A stretch of 63,672 nucleotides of DNA from Halobacteriales archaeon SW_7_65_23 (GTDB lineage Archaea; Halobacteriota; Halobacteria; Halobacteriales; Haloarculaceae): the NCBI GenBank assembly GCA_003022725.1, contig PXSQ01000068.1, forward strand, positions 1 to 63,672, given 5' to 3'. How positions within the stretch are numbered: the first letter of the stretch is position 1; the number at the start of each line of letters is the position of its first letter. Both the position numbers and the translations under genes were made by a program. The notes beneath the pieces are model-generated. The model made no database searches. It was not told where the DNA came from and saw nothing but the letters and a program-made list of their open reading frames with translations. This document shows, in pieces, positions 8,823-17,445 of this stretch.

Positions 8823-10115
8823 TCACGCCTGGAAGTGCGATTCCTGCAGCTGCCGCAGGTGGAACAGTTCGCCACGCTGCAGTTCGACGTCGTCGTAGGT
8901 GATCGGCTCGCCCTCGTCGACGTCGCTGGTCAGGGTGGCGCCCTTGAGGAGGCCGATCGGTACCAGGTTCTCCCGGAGCGCGACGTCGGCGTTCTCGGCC
9001 AGGCCGTACACCGTGCTCCCACCGATCCCGTCGATCGCCTCGCCCGCGGCGAGATCACGTTTCGCGACCGTCACCGTGTCGACGACCGGTTCCTCCGGGA
9101 CCAGCGCCGCGTCGCCGTACAGCTCCGACCGGGCCGCCCCCAGCAACGGCTCCATCGTCGGGATGTGGTAGTTCCGGTGGAGCGCGTAGTTCGGCCCCGT
9201 GCCGAGTTTGAGGTAGGACATGTCGTCGTGGATCGTCGCGTCGTCGGTGGTCACGACCACGAACACGCCGGGTGCAACGTCGCCGCCGAGCGCGAAGTCG
9301 ACGACGCCCGCCCGCGAGAGGACGCCGTCGCCGTCGGTACTGAACACGTCGGCGAGTTCGTCGACGCCGGAGACGCGCACGCCGTGGCACCCGCGCCTGT
9401 CGACCCGGAGACCGGTCGCGTTGGCCACCATCGTCATCTCGAGCATCGAGTTGGTGCCGTCGACGAACGCGGTGTAGATCTCGGGGTTCAGCCCCTTCCG
9501 GTCTGCCCGGTCGGCGAGGCCGGCCGGCGTCGCCTCCCGGTCCAGCGGGTTGTTCTTGCCCTTGCCGGCGGCGACCACGTCGAACCCCAGCGAGCGGGCG
9601 GAATCGTACAGCTCCATGATCGCCCCCGGCTCGTCGCCCGCCGCGCCGCTGTAGACCACGCCGCTCTGGGCGGCGAGCGTGCTCAGGTACGGCCCGACGG
9701 TGGCGTCCGTCTCGTCGGTGAGCATCACGACGTGCGTGCCGTGTTCGATCGCCCGGAGCGCGACCGTCGCGCCGACGTCCGGGTCGCCGGTCGCGCCGAT
9801 CACGGCGTCGACGTCCGCGAGCTGCGGGGGGAGGAGCGCGTCGGGAGTGGCCACCGGCTGTCCGTTCCCCCGCGCCTCGTTGCCCTCCGACACCGACTCG
9901 ACGAGCGCTATCTGCCCGTCGGTGTACCCGAGCTCGCGGAACGCTTCCCGAGCCCGTTCCACCTCGATGTCCGCGATGGCCGTCACCCGGACTCCGTCGA
10001 CGTGCGCCGACCCGACAGCGAGGCTCCGCCCCATCCGCCCGGCACCCACGACCGCAACTGAAACCTGCTCGTCAGTCGATTCTAACGCCTCCAACTGCGC
10101 GTACAGGCGGGTCAT
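8823..10115 (-). CDS. NAD(P)-dependent oxidoreductase with C-terminal SAF domain
   Basis: The 430-residue protein has an N-terminal Rossmann fold (VAVVGAGRMGRSLA near residue 20), a homoserine-dehydrogenase-like middle region, and a C-terminal SAF domain (about 345-420, AKRDLAAGEAIDGIGGSTVYG ... LRENLVPIGLLKGA). This family is found in sugar and sugar-acid utilisation loci. The natural substrate is not clear from sequence, and a polyol- or sugar-phosphate is a reasonable guess in this context. It lies 60 bp downstream of the FGGY kinase and upstream of the transporter operon, same strand. A TATA-like run (AAAAATATTTTT, about 10160-10171) in the gap may give it its own promoter. Confidence 0.8.
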   Translation of the reverse strand: MTRLYAQLEALESTDEQVSVAVVGAGRMGRSLAVGSAHVDGVRVTAIADIEVERAREAFRELGYTDGQIALVESVSEGNEARGNGQPVATPDALLPPQLADVDAVIGATGDPDVGATVALRAIEHGTHVVMLTDETDATVGPYLSTLAAQSGVVYSGAAGDEPGAIMELYDSARSLGFDVVAAGKGKNNPLDREATPAGLADRADRKGLNPEIYTAFVDGTNSMLEMTMVANATGLRVDRRGCHGVRVSGVDELADVFSTDGDGVLSRAGVVDFALGGDVAPGVFVVVTTDDATIHDDMSYLKLGTGPNYALHRNYHIPTMEPLLGAARSELYGDAALVPEEPVVDTVTVAKRDLAAGEAIDGIGGSTVYGLAENADVALRENLVPIGLLKGATLTSDVDEGEPITYDDVELQRGELFHLRQLQESHFQA

Positions 10116-10175
10116 TCATCTGTCACCGAATGTATGCGCTACTTTCTGTAGGCTCGGTAAAAATATTTTTCCCGT

Positions 10176-11627
10176 TCACTCGTCGCCCAGCGCCGCCAGC
10201 CGGTGCATGCTGTCGCGCACCTGCGGGTAGAGGTCCCGGTACACGTGGTAGTACTCGTCGTAAACGTCGCGGGTCTCCGGATCGGGGTCGGTGCTGCCGG
10301 TGACCGCGACCCGCGCGTCGAGCGCGTCGAGGGACTCGAAGACGCCGGTGCCGTAGCCCGCGAGAAAGGCATCCCCGAGCGGCGAGCCCAGCGGGTCAGC
10401 GACGTACTCCTGGCTCACGCCCGTGATGTCGCTGACGATCCCGCGCCACAGCTCGCTTCCCGCGCCGCCGCCGATCGCCCGCACGCGGTCGACGTCGATC
10501 CCCACGTCGGCCATCGCCTCGACGTGGTGTCTGAACCCATAGCCGACGCCCTCGAGGATCGCCCGGAACAGGTGGCCCTTCGTGTGCTGGAGCGTCAGTC
10601 CGACGAGCGTCCCGCGGGCCGAATCGTCGGTGATCGGCGTCCGCTCGCCGCTGAAGTACGGCAACAGGACGAGCCCGTCCGAGCCGGGGGCGACGTCGGC
10701 GGCCTGCCCGTCCAGCAGTTCGTACGCGTCGGCGGCCGCGCCCTCGGCGCGCCGGCGCTCCGCGTCGGCGAGTTCGTCCCGGAACCACCGCACGATCGCG
10801 CCCGAGGTCGCCATGCCGCCGCCAGCGTGGTACGTGTCCTCGAACACGAACGGGCCAGACCACAGCCCTTCGGGGGCGCGGTTCCCCCCGAGCACGGTGA
10901 AGATCACGCCCGTGGTGCCGTACATGAAGATCGCCTCGCCGGGATCGACAGCCCCGACGCTGACCATCGACGCGAGCGCGTCCCCCGTCCCGACGATCAC
11001 GGGCGTCCCGGGCTCCAGCCCGGTTTCGGCGGCTGCCTCGTCGGTGACGCCGCCAGCAATCTCGGTCGCCCAGCCCGGATCTGGCAGCAGGTCCCGCGAG
11101 ATGCCGACCGCCTCGACCATCTCCTCGTCCCACGAGCAGGTTTCGGGGTCGTACATCGGGTGGAAGTACGAGGCGATCGCGTTGTCGATCGTGTAGTTGC
11201 CCGTCAGTTCGTGGACGACGTACCCCGTCGCGTCGACGATCTGCTCGGTCTCGGCGAACAGCTCCGGTTCGTTGCGCTTGTACCAGAGGATCTTCGGTCC
11301 GACAGACTGGAACGTGAGGCGGTTCCCGCAGGTCTCGTAGATCGCCTCCCCGCCGATCCGGTCGGTCAGGTCCGCGATCTCGTCGGTCGTTCGCGTGTCG
11401 ACGCCGTAGAGGATCGCCGGGCGGAGCGGATCGCCGTCGCCGTCGACCGGCTGCATCGCCGCGAAGATCGCGCTCACGCCGACGCCGGCGATGGCAGCCG
11501 GGTCGACCGGAACCCGGAAGTCGTGCTCGGTCGACGCCGACGCCACCACCGCCAGGTCGCCGTCGACGATCACGCCCGACGACCCCGACGTCCCGATGTC
11601 GATGCCAAGCAGGTACTGTTCCGCCAT
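10176..11627 (-). CDS. FGGY-family carbohydrate kinase (xylulokinase/gluconokinase-like)
   Basis: Phosphorylates an incoming sugar, polyol or sugar acid with ATP. The 483-residue protein has the two-lobed FGGY fold. Visible motifs are GIDIGTSGSSG (phosphate loop, N-lobe), VIVGTGDALASMVS (catalytic-base Asp) and AIFMYGTTGV, with a second-lobe IGGGAGSELWRGIVSD ATP-site motif. Length and motifs are normal for the family. Substrate specificity cannot be assigned. A half-site resembling the IclR palindromes (TGTTCT, 11640-11645) lies just upstream of the start. Confidence 0.88.
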   Translation of the reverse strand: MAEQYLLGIDIGTSGSSGVIVDGDLAVVASASTEHDFRVPVDPAAIAGVGVSAIFAAMQPVDGDGDPLRPAILYGVDTRTTDEIADLTDRIGGEAIYETCGNRLTFQSVGPKILWYKRNEPELFAETEQIVDATGYVVHELTGNYTIDNAIASYFHPMYDPETCSWDEEMVEAVGISRDLLPDPGWATEIAGGVTDEAAAETGLEPGTPVIVGTGDALASMVSVGAVDPGEAIFMYGTTGVIFTVLGGNRAPEGLWSGPFVFEDTYHAGGGMATSGAIVRWFRDELADAERRRAEGAAADAYELLDGQAADVAPGSDGLVLLPYFSGERTPITDDSARGTLVGLTLQHTKGHLFRAILEGVGYGFRHHVEAMADVGIDVDRVRAIGGGAGSELWRGIVSDITGVSQEYVADPLGSPLGDAFLAGYGTGVFESLDALDARVAVTGSTDPDPETRDVYDEYYHVYRDLYPQVRDSMHRLAALGDE

Positions 11628-11682
11628 AGCTGCTGGAGATGTTCTGTCTACCCAGCCATAATGATTTCGCCGGGACGGGCGA

Positions 11683-11742
11683 TACGGTTGTGCGTGATTA
11701 TTTTCAGCACCGGGTCCCTAGAAAGAGTCACGCACGACCGTA
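11683..11742. repeat. Inverted-repeat mini-element C, short copy (60 bp)
   Basis: Begins TACGGTTGTGCGTGA and ends TCACGCACGACCGTA, imperfect 15-bp terminal repeats with one mismatch. The interior (TTATTTTCAGCAC) matches, in reverse, the interior of the 80-bp copy at 16984-17063. It appears to be an internally deleted member of the same family. Flanks are CGA and TGA. Confidence 0.75.
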
Positions 11743-11751
11743 TGACGGTGT

Positions 11752-13140
11752 TCAGTTCCTCGTGTGGATCGCCTGCCCCATCGCCGCCTCGGCGGCTTCC
11801 ATCACGGTTTCCGAGAGCGTGGGGTGGACGTGGATCGTCTCGGCGAGGTCGTCGAGCGTGGCGCGCTGGCGGATCGCGAACGCGAGTTCGGCCACGAGTT
11901 CGGAGGCCTCGGGGCCGACGACCTGCGCACCCAGGAGCGCCCCGCTTGGTTCGTCGGCGACGACCCGGACGAACCCCTCGGTCTCGTCGGCCGTCAGCGC
12001 CCGGCCGCTCGCGCTGTACGGCATTCTCCCGACCGCAGACTCGAATCCGGCCGCCTCGGCCGCCTCGGCGGTCATGCCCACGGTCCCGATCTCGGGGTCG
12101 GTGAACACCGCCGCGGGGACGATCCAGTCGCCGACGTCGAGTGGCTCGCCGGCCGCGTGGTGGGCCGCGAGGATCCCCTCCGTGCTCGCTGCGTGGGCGA
12201 GCAGCGGCTTGCCGGCGACGTCGCCGACGGCGTAGATCCCGTCGACGCCCGTCTCGCCGTACCGGTTTGTCCCGATGAACCCGTCGGCGTCCGGCTCGAT
12301 GCCGACCTGCTCCAGCCCGACCGTCCCGGTCACTGGCTCGCGCCCCACCGCGACCAGCACCCGGTCGGCGTCGTACCCGTGGGAGTCGCCGTCCTCGCTC
12401 TCGGTCGTCACCCGGATCCCGTCGCCGGCCTCGGTCCACCCCTGTGCGGCCTCGCCGAACTGGAAGTCGACCCCCAGCTCCGCGGCCCGGTCCCGGACGA
12501 TCGCGGTGACGTCGTCCTCGTAGGCCGGCAAGGCGCTGTCGAGCGCCTCGACGACGGTCACGTCGCTCCCGAGCCGCGCGTAGACGTTCGACAGCTCCAT
12601 CCCGATGTAGCCGGCGCCGACCACGAGCAGCCGGTCAGGGACGCGCTCCGGCGAGAGGGCGTCCCGGGAGCTCCAGACCGGCTCGTCGCCGAAGGCAAAG
12701 CCCGGCAGTTCAACCGGCCGGCTGCCGGTCGCGACGATGGCGTCCTCGAAGCTGATCCGGTCGACGTCGCCGCCCTCGACGCGGACCGTCGAGCGGTCGA
12801 CGAACGCGGCGTGGCCCTCCACCAGCTCGACGCCGTTGTGCCGGCAGAGCTGTTCGACGCCGCCAGTCAGCTTGTCGACCACCCCGTCCGTCCAGTCGAG
12901 CAGCTGCGGGACGTCGATCGACACCTCGGCGTCGATCCCCATGTGCCCGGCCGAGGCGGCGCGCTCGGCCAGGCTCGTCGCGGAGAGCAGCGCCTTCGAT
13001 GGGATGCAGCCGTGGTTGAGACAGACCCCGCCGTAGGCGTCCTTCTCGACGAGCGCTACGTCCTGTCCGAGCTGGCCCGCGCGGATCGCGGCGACGTACC
13101 CGCCAGGCCCGGCTCCGATGACTAGGGCGTCGGTTTCCAT
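11752..13140 (-). CDS. lpdA: Dihydrolipoamide dehydrogenase (E3)
   Basis: FAD/NAD flavoprotein that reoxidises the dihydrolipoamide of the E2 subunit. The 462-residue protein starts at METDALVIGAGPGGYVAA; the frame is open further upstream but without homology. It shows the redox-active disulfide in GGVCLNHGCIPSKA, the NAD-binding LLVVGAGYIGMELS, the FAD motif GIYAVGDVAG, and the C-terminal dimer motif with catalytic His-Glu (HVHPTLSE). It is transcribed divergently from the E2-E1alpha-E1beta genes across a 156-bp shared promoter region, a split arrangement. It is the only E3 in the window and presumably serves that complex. Confidence 0.95.
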   Translation of the reverse strand: METDALVIGAGPGGYVAAIRAGQLGQDVALVEKDAYGGVCLNHGCIPSKALLSATSLAERAASAGHMGIDAEVSIDVPQLLDWTDGVVDKLTGGVEQLCRHNGVELVEGHAAFVDRSTVRVEGGDVDRISFEDAIVATGSRPVELPGFAFGDEPVWSSRDALSPERVPDRLLVVGAGYIGMELSNVYARLGSDVTVVEALDSALPAYEDDVTAIVRDRAAELGVDFQFGEAAQGWTEAGDGIRVTTESEDGDSHGYDADRVLVAVGREPVTGTVGLEQVGIEPDADGFIGTNRYGETGVDGIYAVGDVAGKPLLAHAASTEGILAAHHAAGEPLDVGDWIVPAAVFTDPEIGTVGMTAEAAEAAGFESAVGRMPYSASGRALTADETEGFVRVVADEPSGALLGAQVVGPEASELVAELAFAIRQRATLDDLAETIHVHPTLSETVMEAAEAAMGQAIHTRN

Positions 13141-13266
13141 GTCGTTCGACCTCACTGGAGTGCAGACTCCGTACGCACAAAAATGTAGCTGGTTCGCTCG
13201 AAAACCCGCACCGGTCCGACGTACCTGGAAGCGGGGCGACGGTCCGCCGAACGGGGAACACCCACT

Positions 13267-13273
13267 TTTAATA
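13267..13273 (+). promoter_or_regulatory. TATA box of the E2 gene
   Basis: TTTAATA lies 24-30 bases ahead of the ATG at 13297. This supports choosing that ATG over the earlier in-frame start at 13285 and predicts a leaderless transcript. Confidence 0.6.
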
Positions 13274-13296
13274 GCACGAACCAGGTGAGTTGCAGT

Positions 13297-14919
13297 ATGG
13301 GCTACATCGTCCGAATGCCACAGATGGGTATGGAGATGGATCAGGGCGAGGTCGTCGAGTGGCAGTACGACGAGGGCGACGACGTCGAGGAAGGTGACGT
13401 GATCGCGGTCGTCGAGTCGGAGAAGGCGGCCAACGACATCGAGGCCCGCGAGGACGGGCGGCTCCGCCGGATCGTCGTCGGCGAAGGTGACACGGCCGAA
13501 CCCGGCGACCCGATCGGCATCGTCGCCGGTCCTGACGAGGACCTCGCCGAATACGAGGCCGAACTCGAGGACGACGCGGCCGATGCGGACGCCGACGCAG
13601 GGGCGACGGCCGACGCGAGCGGGGCCGCCGCTGCCGCGAACGCGGATGACGGGGCGGCGGCCGGCGGGAGTGCTGCTGGCGGGACTGGCTCCCGCGGCGG
13701 CGCGGCCGACACGAGCGCCGACGAGGTCCGGGCGACGCCCGCTGCCAGACAGCGCGCCGAGGAGGCCGACCTCGATCTGACGGCCGTCGAGGGGACCGGC
13801 CCCCAGGGCGTGATCACGGAGGACGACGCCGAACACTACCTCCGGGACCGCGGTACCGACGACGACGGGACTGCTGCGGCGAGCGTCGGTACCGGCGCTG
13901 GCGCGGCCGCCGTGGACGCTGACGCGGCGGCCGGCACGGCCGGGAGTGCGGACGCCGGGGCGACCACGGCGGGTGCGGAAGCCGAGGCGCTCGTCGCGGG
14001 TGCGGGCGTCGGTCCGGACGCCCACGACGCGACGGCCGCGGCGGCCGCGCCGGGCGCGGACGAGGTCCGGGCATCACCGGGTGCCCGGCGGCTCGCGGGC
14101 CGGGAGGGCGTCGACCTGACGGCCGTCGATGGAACCGGTCCGGAGGACGCCATCACCGAGGCGGACGTCAGGGCGACGCTCGAGGCGGCGTCAGCGCCCG
14201 CCGCACGGACGACGGCCGGCGCAGCGAGCGGGGCCGGCGACGCGACCCGGACTGTCACAGAGGCGCGCGAACTCGGCGGTATCCAGCAGACGGTCAGCGA
14301 GCGCCTCGGCGAGAGCTACCGGAACGCGGTCCACGTGACCGTCAAGCGCACGTTCGACGCGGGGACGGTGGTCGACGTCGCCGGGATGGCCGAGGACCGG
14401 GGCGTCGACGCCTCGATGACCGACCTCCTGCTGAAGGGCGTCGGCGAGACGATGGCCGCCCACCCCGCGTTCAACGCACTGTTCGAAGGCGGCGAACACC
14501 GCCTGATCGAGGAAGTGAACGTCGGCGTCGCCGTCGACGTCGACGGCGGACTGGTGACGCCCGTCGTCCCGGACGTCCGCACGAAGAGCGCCGAGGAGGT
14601 CGCCGCCGTCCGCGGGGCGCTCACCGAGCGCGCCCTCGCCGGCGAGTTCACCTCCGAGGACCTCGCCGGCGGGACGTTCACCGTCACGAACCTCGGGATG
14701 TTCGGCGTCGACAGCTTCGATCCCGTGATCAACCCCCCCGAGACCGCCATCCTCGGCGTGGGGCGCGTGCGCGAGAACGGAACGATGACGCTCTCGCTGT
14801 CGTTCGACCACCGGGTGGTGAACGGCGCCGACGCCGCCCGCTACCTGGACGACCTCGTCGGGACGCTGACTGACCCCGGCACGCTCGTCTCGTTTTTCGA
14901 CGCCGACCTGTTCGCGTGA
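13297..14919 (+). CDS. Dihydrolipoamide acyltransferase (E2) with two E3-binding domains
   Basis: Core of a 2-oxoacid/acetoin dehydrogenase complex. It carries acyl groups on lipoate and transfers them to CoA. The 540-residue protein has one lipoyl domain (1-78; lipoyl Lys43 in ESEKAAND), an Ala/Asp/Gly-rich linker, a first peripheral-subunit-binding domain (about 139-178, VRATPAARQ ... VEGTGPQGVI), a second Ala-rich linker, a second such domain (about 253-292, VRASPGARR ... VDGTGPEDAI), a third linker and the catalytic domain (about 315-540) ending with the active-site motif DHRVVNGA. Two E3/E1-binding domains in one chain is unusual. The linkers are extreme in composition even for a halophile. 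First gene of E2-E1alpha-E1beta. Confidence 0.93.
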   Translation: MGYIVRMPQMGMEMDQGEVVEWQYDEGDDVEEGDVIAVVESEKAANDIEAREDGRLRRIVVGEGDTAEPGDPIGIVAGPDEDLAEYEAELEDDAADADADAGATADASGAAAAANADDGAAAGGSAAGGTGSRGGAADTSADEVRATPAARQRAEEADLDLTAVEGTGPQGVITEDDAEHYLRDRGTDDDGTAAASVGTGAGAAAVDADAAAGTAGSADAGATTAGAEAEALVAGAGVGPDAHDATAAAAAPGADEVRASPGARRLAGREGVDLTAVDGTGPEDAITEADVRATLEAASAPAARTTAGAASGAGDATRTVTEARELGGIQQTVSERLGESYRNAVHVTVKRTFDAGTVVDVAGMAEDRGVDASMTDLLLKGVGETMAAHPAFNALFEGGEHRLIEEVNVGVAVDVDGGLVTPVVPDVRTKSAEEVAAVRGALTERALAGEFTSEDLAGGTFTVTNLGMFGVDSFDPVINPPETAILGVGRVRENGTMTLSLSFDHRVVNGADAARYLDDLVGTLTDPGTLVSFFDADLFA

Positions 14920-14924
14920 CGCTG

Positions 14925-14940
14925 ATACGGTCGTTCGTGA
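14925..14940 (+). repeat. Solo half of the mini-element C terminus
   Basis: TACGGTCGTTCGTGAT matches the terminal repeat of the elements at 11683 and 16984 with one mismatch. It follows a TGA trinucleotide, as the 16984 copy does. No second end is visible before the E1alpha start. It may be a remnant of an excised element, or chance. Confidence 0.4.
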
Positions 14941-14983
14941 TATCCTGCAGATTTATACTTCTGCAATAACGTGTTTGAGGTGT

Positions 14984-15994
14984 ATGAGCGAGCAAGCAGA
15001 CCAGCGAGTGCAACCGACCGACGAGGAGCGCGTCGAGATGCTGGAGACGATGCTCCGGATCCGCGAGTTCGAGTCCCGGATGCGGGACAACTTCGCGGAC
15101 GCGGAGATCCCCGGGTTCCTGCACCTCTACATCGGACAGGAGGCGATGGCGACCGGGGTCTGCCAGGTCCTCGAGGACCGCGACTACCTGACGAGCACGC
15201 ACCGCGGCCACGGCCACTGCGTCGCCCGCGGGCTCGACACGGCCAGGATGGCCGCCGAGATCTACGGCAAGGAGACCGGCTACTGCAACGGCAAGGGCGG
15301 CTCGATGCACATCGCGGACGTCGAGGCCGGGATGCTGGGCGCGAACGGCATCGTCGCCGGCGGCGTTCCCATCGCGACGGGGGCGGCGCTGTCCTCGAAA
15401 ATGCGCGGGACCGACCAGGTCGCGGTCGCCTTCTTCGGCGACGGCGCACTCTCGGAGGGGGCGTTCCACGAGTCGTTCAACCAGGCGGCCATCTGGGACC
15501 TCCCGCTGATCGGGATCGTCGAGAACAACCAGTACGGGGAGATGAGCGGCATCGACGAGCAGCACCCGCCCTCGACCCACGACGACCTGACGATATACGG
15601 GGAACCGTACGGCGCCCACCGCGAGCAGGTCGACGGGATGGACGTCGAGGCGGTCTACGACGCGGCGGCGCGGGCCGTCGAGCGCGCCCGGCACGGCGAG
15701 GGGCCGTCGCTGGTCGAGTGCGTCGGCTACCGCTTCGAGGGCCACCACGAGGGCGACAGCGAGTTCTACCGCGACGACGGCGAGTACGAGCACTGGAAGT
15801 CGAAAGATCCCGTCGAGACGTACCCCGAGAGGCTCATCGACGAGGGCGTGCTCACCGCCGACGAGTGGGCGGCCATGCAGGCCGACGTCGAAACCGAACT
15901 CGACGAGGCCATCGAGTTCGCACGCGAGAGTCCGATGCCCGATCCCCAGCAGGCCTACGAGGGGCTCTACGTTGACGGAGGTGACCACCGATGA
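14984..15994 (+). CDS. TPP-dependent dehydrogenase E1 alpha subunit (AcoA/PdhA type)
   Basis: Decarboxylating or C-C-cleaving E1 component. The 336-residue protein resembles acetoin dehydrogenase and PDH alpha subunits: GFLHLYIGQEAMATG, THRGHGHCVARG, GKGGSMHIAD and the thiamine-diphosphate motif GDGALSEGAF ... VENN. The start is at MSEQADQRVQ; a TATA-like ATTTATACT lies about 25-33 bases upstream, implying a leaderless transcript. Its stop overlaps the E1beta start (ATGA), indicating translational coupling. Close relatives include acetoin dehydrogenase, so the substrate may be a hydroxy- or diketone rather than pyruvate (inference). Confidence 0.92.
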   Translation: MSEQADQRVQPTDEERVEMLETMLRIREFESRMRDNFADAEIPGFLHLYIGQEAMATGVCQVLEDRDYLTSTHRGHGHCVARGLDTARMAAEIYGKETGYCNGKGGSMHIADVEAGMLGANGIVAGGVPIATGAALSSKMRGTDQVAVAFFGDGALSEGAFHESFNQAAIWDLPLIGIVENNQYGEMSGIDEQHPPSTHDDLTIYGEPYGAHREQVDGMDVEAVYDAAARAVERARHGEGPSLVECVGYRFEGHHEGDSEFYRDDGEYEHWKSKDPVETYPERLIDEGVLTADEWAAMQADVETELDEAIEFARESPMPDPQQAYEGLYVDGGDHR

Positions 15995-16983
15995 GCCTCG
16001 CCTCGCGGGAGACCGAGGAGATGGCAGTGCGCGACGTGATCAATCAGACGCTCGACGAGGAGATGGAGCGCGACGAGCGGGTGTTCATCCAGGGGATCGA
16101 TGTCCACGGCCGCGGTGGCACCTCGAACATCCTCAAGGGGCTCGACGAGAAGTACGGCCGCGAGCGCGTCCGGAACACCCCGATCAGCGAGGTGTCGATC
16201 GTCGGCTCCGCGCTCGGGGCGGCCGCCACCGGGATGCGGCCCGTCGTCGAGATCATGTACTGTGGCTTCCTCGGCGTCGCGGGCGACCAGCTGCTCAACC
16301 AGGTCGCGAAGATGCGCTACATGTTCGGCGGCAAGCTCGACCTGCCGCTGGTGATCCGCACGAAAAACGTGATGGGCGCCAACGCCGCCGCCCAGCACTC
16401 CCAGGCGTTGCACCACTGGCTCGCCGCCATCCCCGGCCTGAAGGTCGTCTGTACCTCGACCCCCGAGGACACGAAGGGGCTGTTGAAGGCGGCCATCCGT
16501 TCGAACGACCCGATCATGCTGTTCGAACACGGCAGCGTCTACAACGAGACCGGCCAGGTGCCAGTCGAGGACTACACCTTCGAGATCGGGGAGGCAGCCG
16601 TCGAGCGCGAGGGCGAGGACGTCACCGTCGTCGCGACCCAGGCCCAGCTGTGGAACGCCCTGGAAGCCGCCGAACAGCTCGGCGAGGAGGGGATCAGCGT
16701 CGAGGTCGTCAATCCGCGGACCATCTCGCCGCTGGATACCGAGACGATCGCCGCGAGCGCCCGCAAAACCGGCCGCTGTGTCGTCGTCGACGACACGCCG
16801 CTCTCGTACGGCACCCAGTCACAGATCGCCGCCGACGTCTCCGAGGAGGCGTTTTTCGACCTCGACTTCCCCGTCCAGCGCCTCGGCATCCCGGACGTCC
16901 CCACGCCGTTCAGCCCGTCGCTGGAAAACGAGATCCTCGTCGACACCGACGACATCGTCGACGCCATCCTGACCCTCGCCTGA
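15991..16983 (+). CDS. TPP-dependent dehydrogenase E1 beta subunit (AcoB/PdhB type)
   Basis: Completes the E1 heterotetramer. The 330-residue protein has a pyrimidine-binding N-half (VRNTPISEVSIVGSALGAA, VEIMYCGFLG, AKMRYMFGGKLDLPLVIRTK) and a transketolase C-terminal half (ISVEVVNPRTISPLD). An ATGA overlap couples it to E1alpha. An in-frame ATG 11 residues on (MAVRDVINQTL) is an alternative start that fits family alignments. The TGA stop codon is also the left flanking trinucleotide of a mini-element C copy. Confidence 0.92.
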   Translation: MSLASRETEEMAVRDVINQTLDEEMERDERVFIQGIDVHGRGGTSNILKGLDEKYGRERVRNTPISEVSIVGSALGAAATGMRPVVEIMYCGFLGVAGDQLLNQVAKMRYMFGGKLDLPLVIRTKNVMGANAAAQHSQALHHWLAAIPGLKVVCTSTPEDTKGLLKAAIRSNDPIMLFEHGSVYNETGQVPVEDYTFEIGEAAVEREGEDVTVVATQAQLWNALEAAEQLGEEGISVEVVNPRTISPLDTETIAASARKTGRCVVVDDTPLSYGTQSQIAADVSEEAFFDLDFPVQRLGIPDVPTPFSPSLENEILVDTDDIVDAILTLA

Positions 16984-17063
16984 TACGGTCGTGCGTGACT
17001 TTTTAGCCCGTGAAACCAATGGATATCGGGCCTCAGTGCTGGAAATAATCACGCACGACCGTA
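16984..17063. repeat. Inverted-repeat mini-element C, long copy (80 bp) with TGA duplication
   Basis: Begins TACGGTCGTGCGTGACT and ends TCACGCACGACCGTA. It is flanked on both sides by TGA (16981-16983 and 17064-17066), consistent with a 3-bp target duplication. The left TGA is the stop codon of the E1beta gene. It has no coding capacity. The same family as 11683-11742. Confidence 0.8.
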
Positions 17064-17273
17064 TGAAAGGTGCTGCTTCCCGCCGGGCTGTCGGGGATTG
17101 CCCGGTTCGCACCCCTGCCCACCGATATTTTGACGGCATGCCGAAAAAGAATCACGGCAGTCACGACGCGGGACTGTCGATACTATACAGCCACTCCCAC
17201 AGGCGAGAGCCGACACTGACCGTCTGCCCGCTCGTTCCCGCGTCGATCTGCTGGCGGCCGGCAGCCGTCCGGC

Positions 17274-17291
17274 TGTTCTCTCTGAGAGAAC
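17274..17291 (+). promoter_or_regulatory. Candidate IclR operator 1
   Basis: TGTTCT-CTCTGA-GAGAAC followed by GATCTAT. GTTCTC and GAGAAC form perfect 6-bp arms. It matches operator 2 in both arms, spacing and the trailing RATCTAT. Binding by the adjacent IclR protein is inferred from position only. Confidence 0.5.
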
Positions 17292-17394
17292 GATCTATCC
17301 CCACAAATTCCCCGATACGTCCCGAAAATTGGCGCGTCAAAACTTCAGATTCCGTTTCGGTGAATTTCGCCCGTGTTCTGTATGTTATCACCAC

Positions 17395-17412
17395 TGTTCT
17401 GGATTGGAGAAC
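17395..17412 (+). promoter_or_regulatory. Candidate IclR operator 2 overlapping the promoter
   Basis: TGTTCT-GGATTG-GAGAAC immediately abuts the TATA-like AATCTATTTA (17413-17422), which sits 24-33 bases before the ATG at 17446. A protein bound here would block TBP/TFB access, so autorepression is plausible. The shared site with operator 1 makes chance less likely. Confidence 0.55.
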
Positions 17413-17445
17413 AATCTATTTACGTCGGCGATGTCATGCACGTGC

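Larger units (their letters stand above)
17067..17445. other. Control region upstream of the IclR gene
   Basis: No gene is supported. It carries two copies of the palindrome TGTTCT-N6-GAGAAC (17274-17291, 17395-17412), each followed by RATCTAT, the second merging with the TATA box. A further half-site (TGTTCT) lies at 17374-17379. The AT content is higher than the genes around it. The rest shows nothing recognisable. Confidence 0.6.

Noticed and set aside
10203-12104. 633-codon plus-strand frame opposite the FGGY kinase and lpdA
   Set aside because: Lies across two well-supported minus-strand genes and shows no protein family features.
13141-14025. N-terminal extension of the E3 frame
   Set aside because: Runs antisense through the E2 gene; the flavoprotein fold begins at METDALVIGAGPGG.
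13560-14260. Ala/Asp/Gly repeats in E2 as a tandem repeat or CRISPR-like array
   Set aside because: These are low-complexity interdomain linkers in a coding frame, with no regular repeat unit or spacers.
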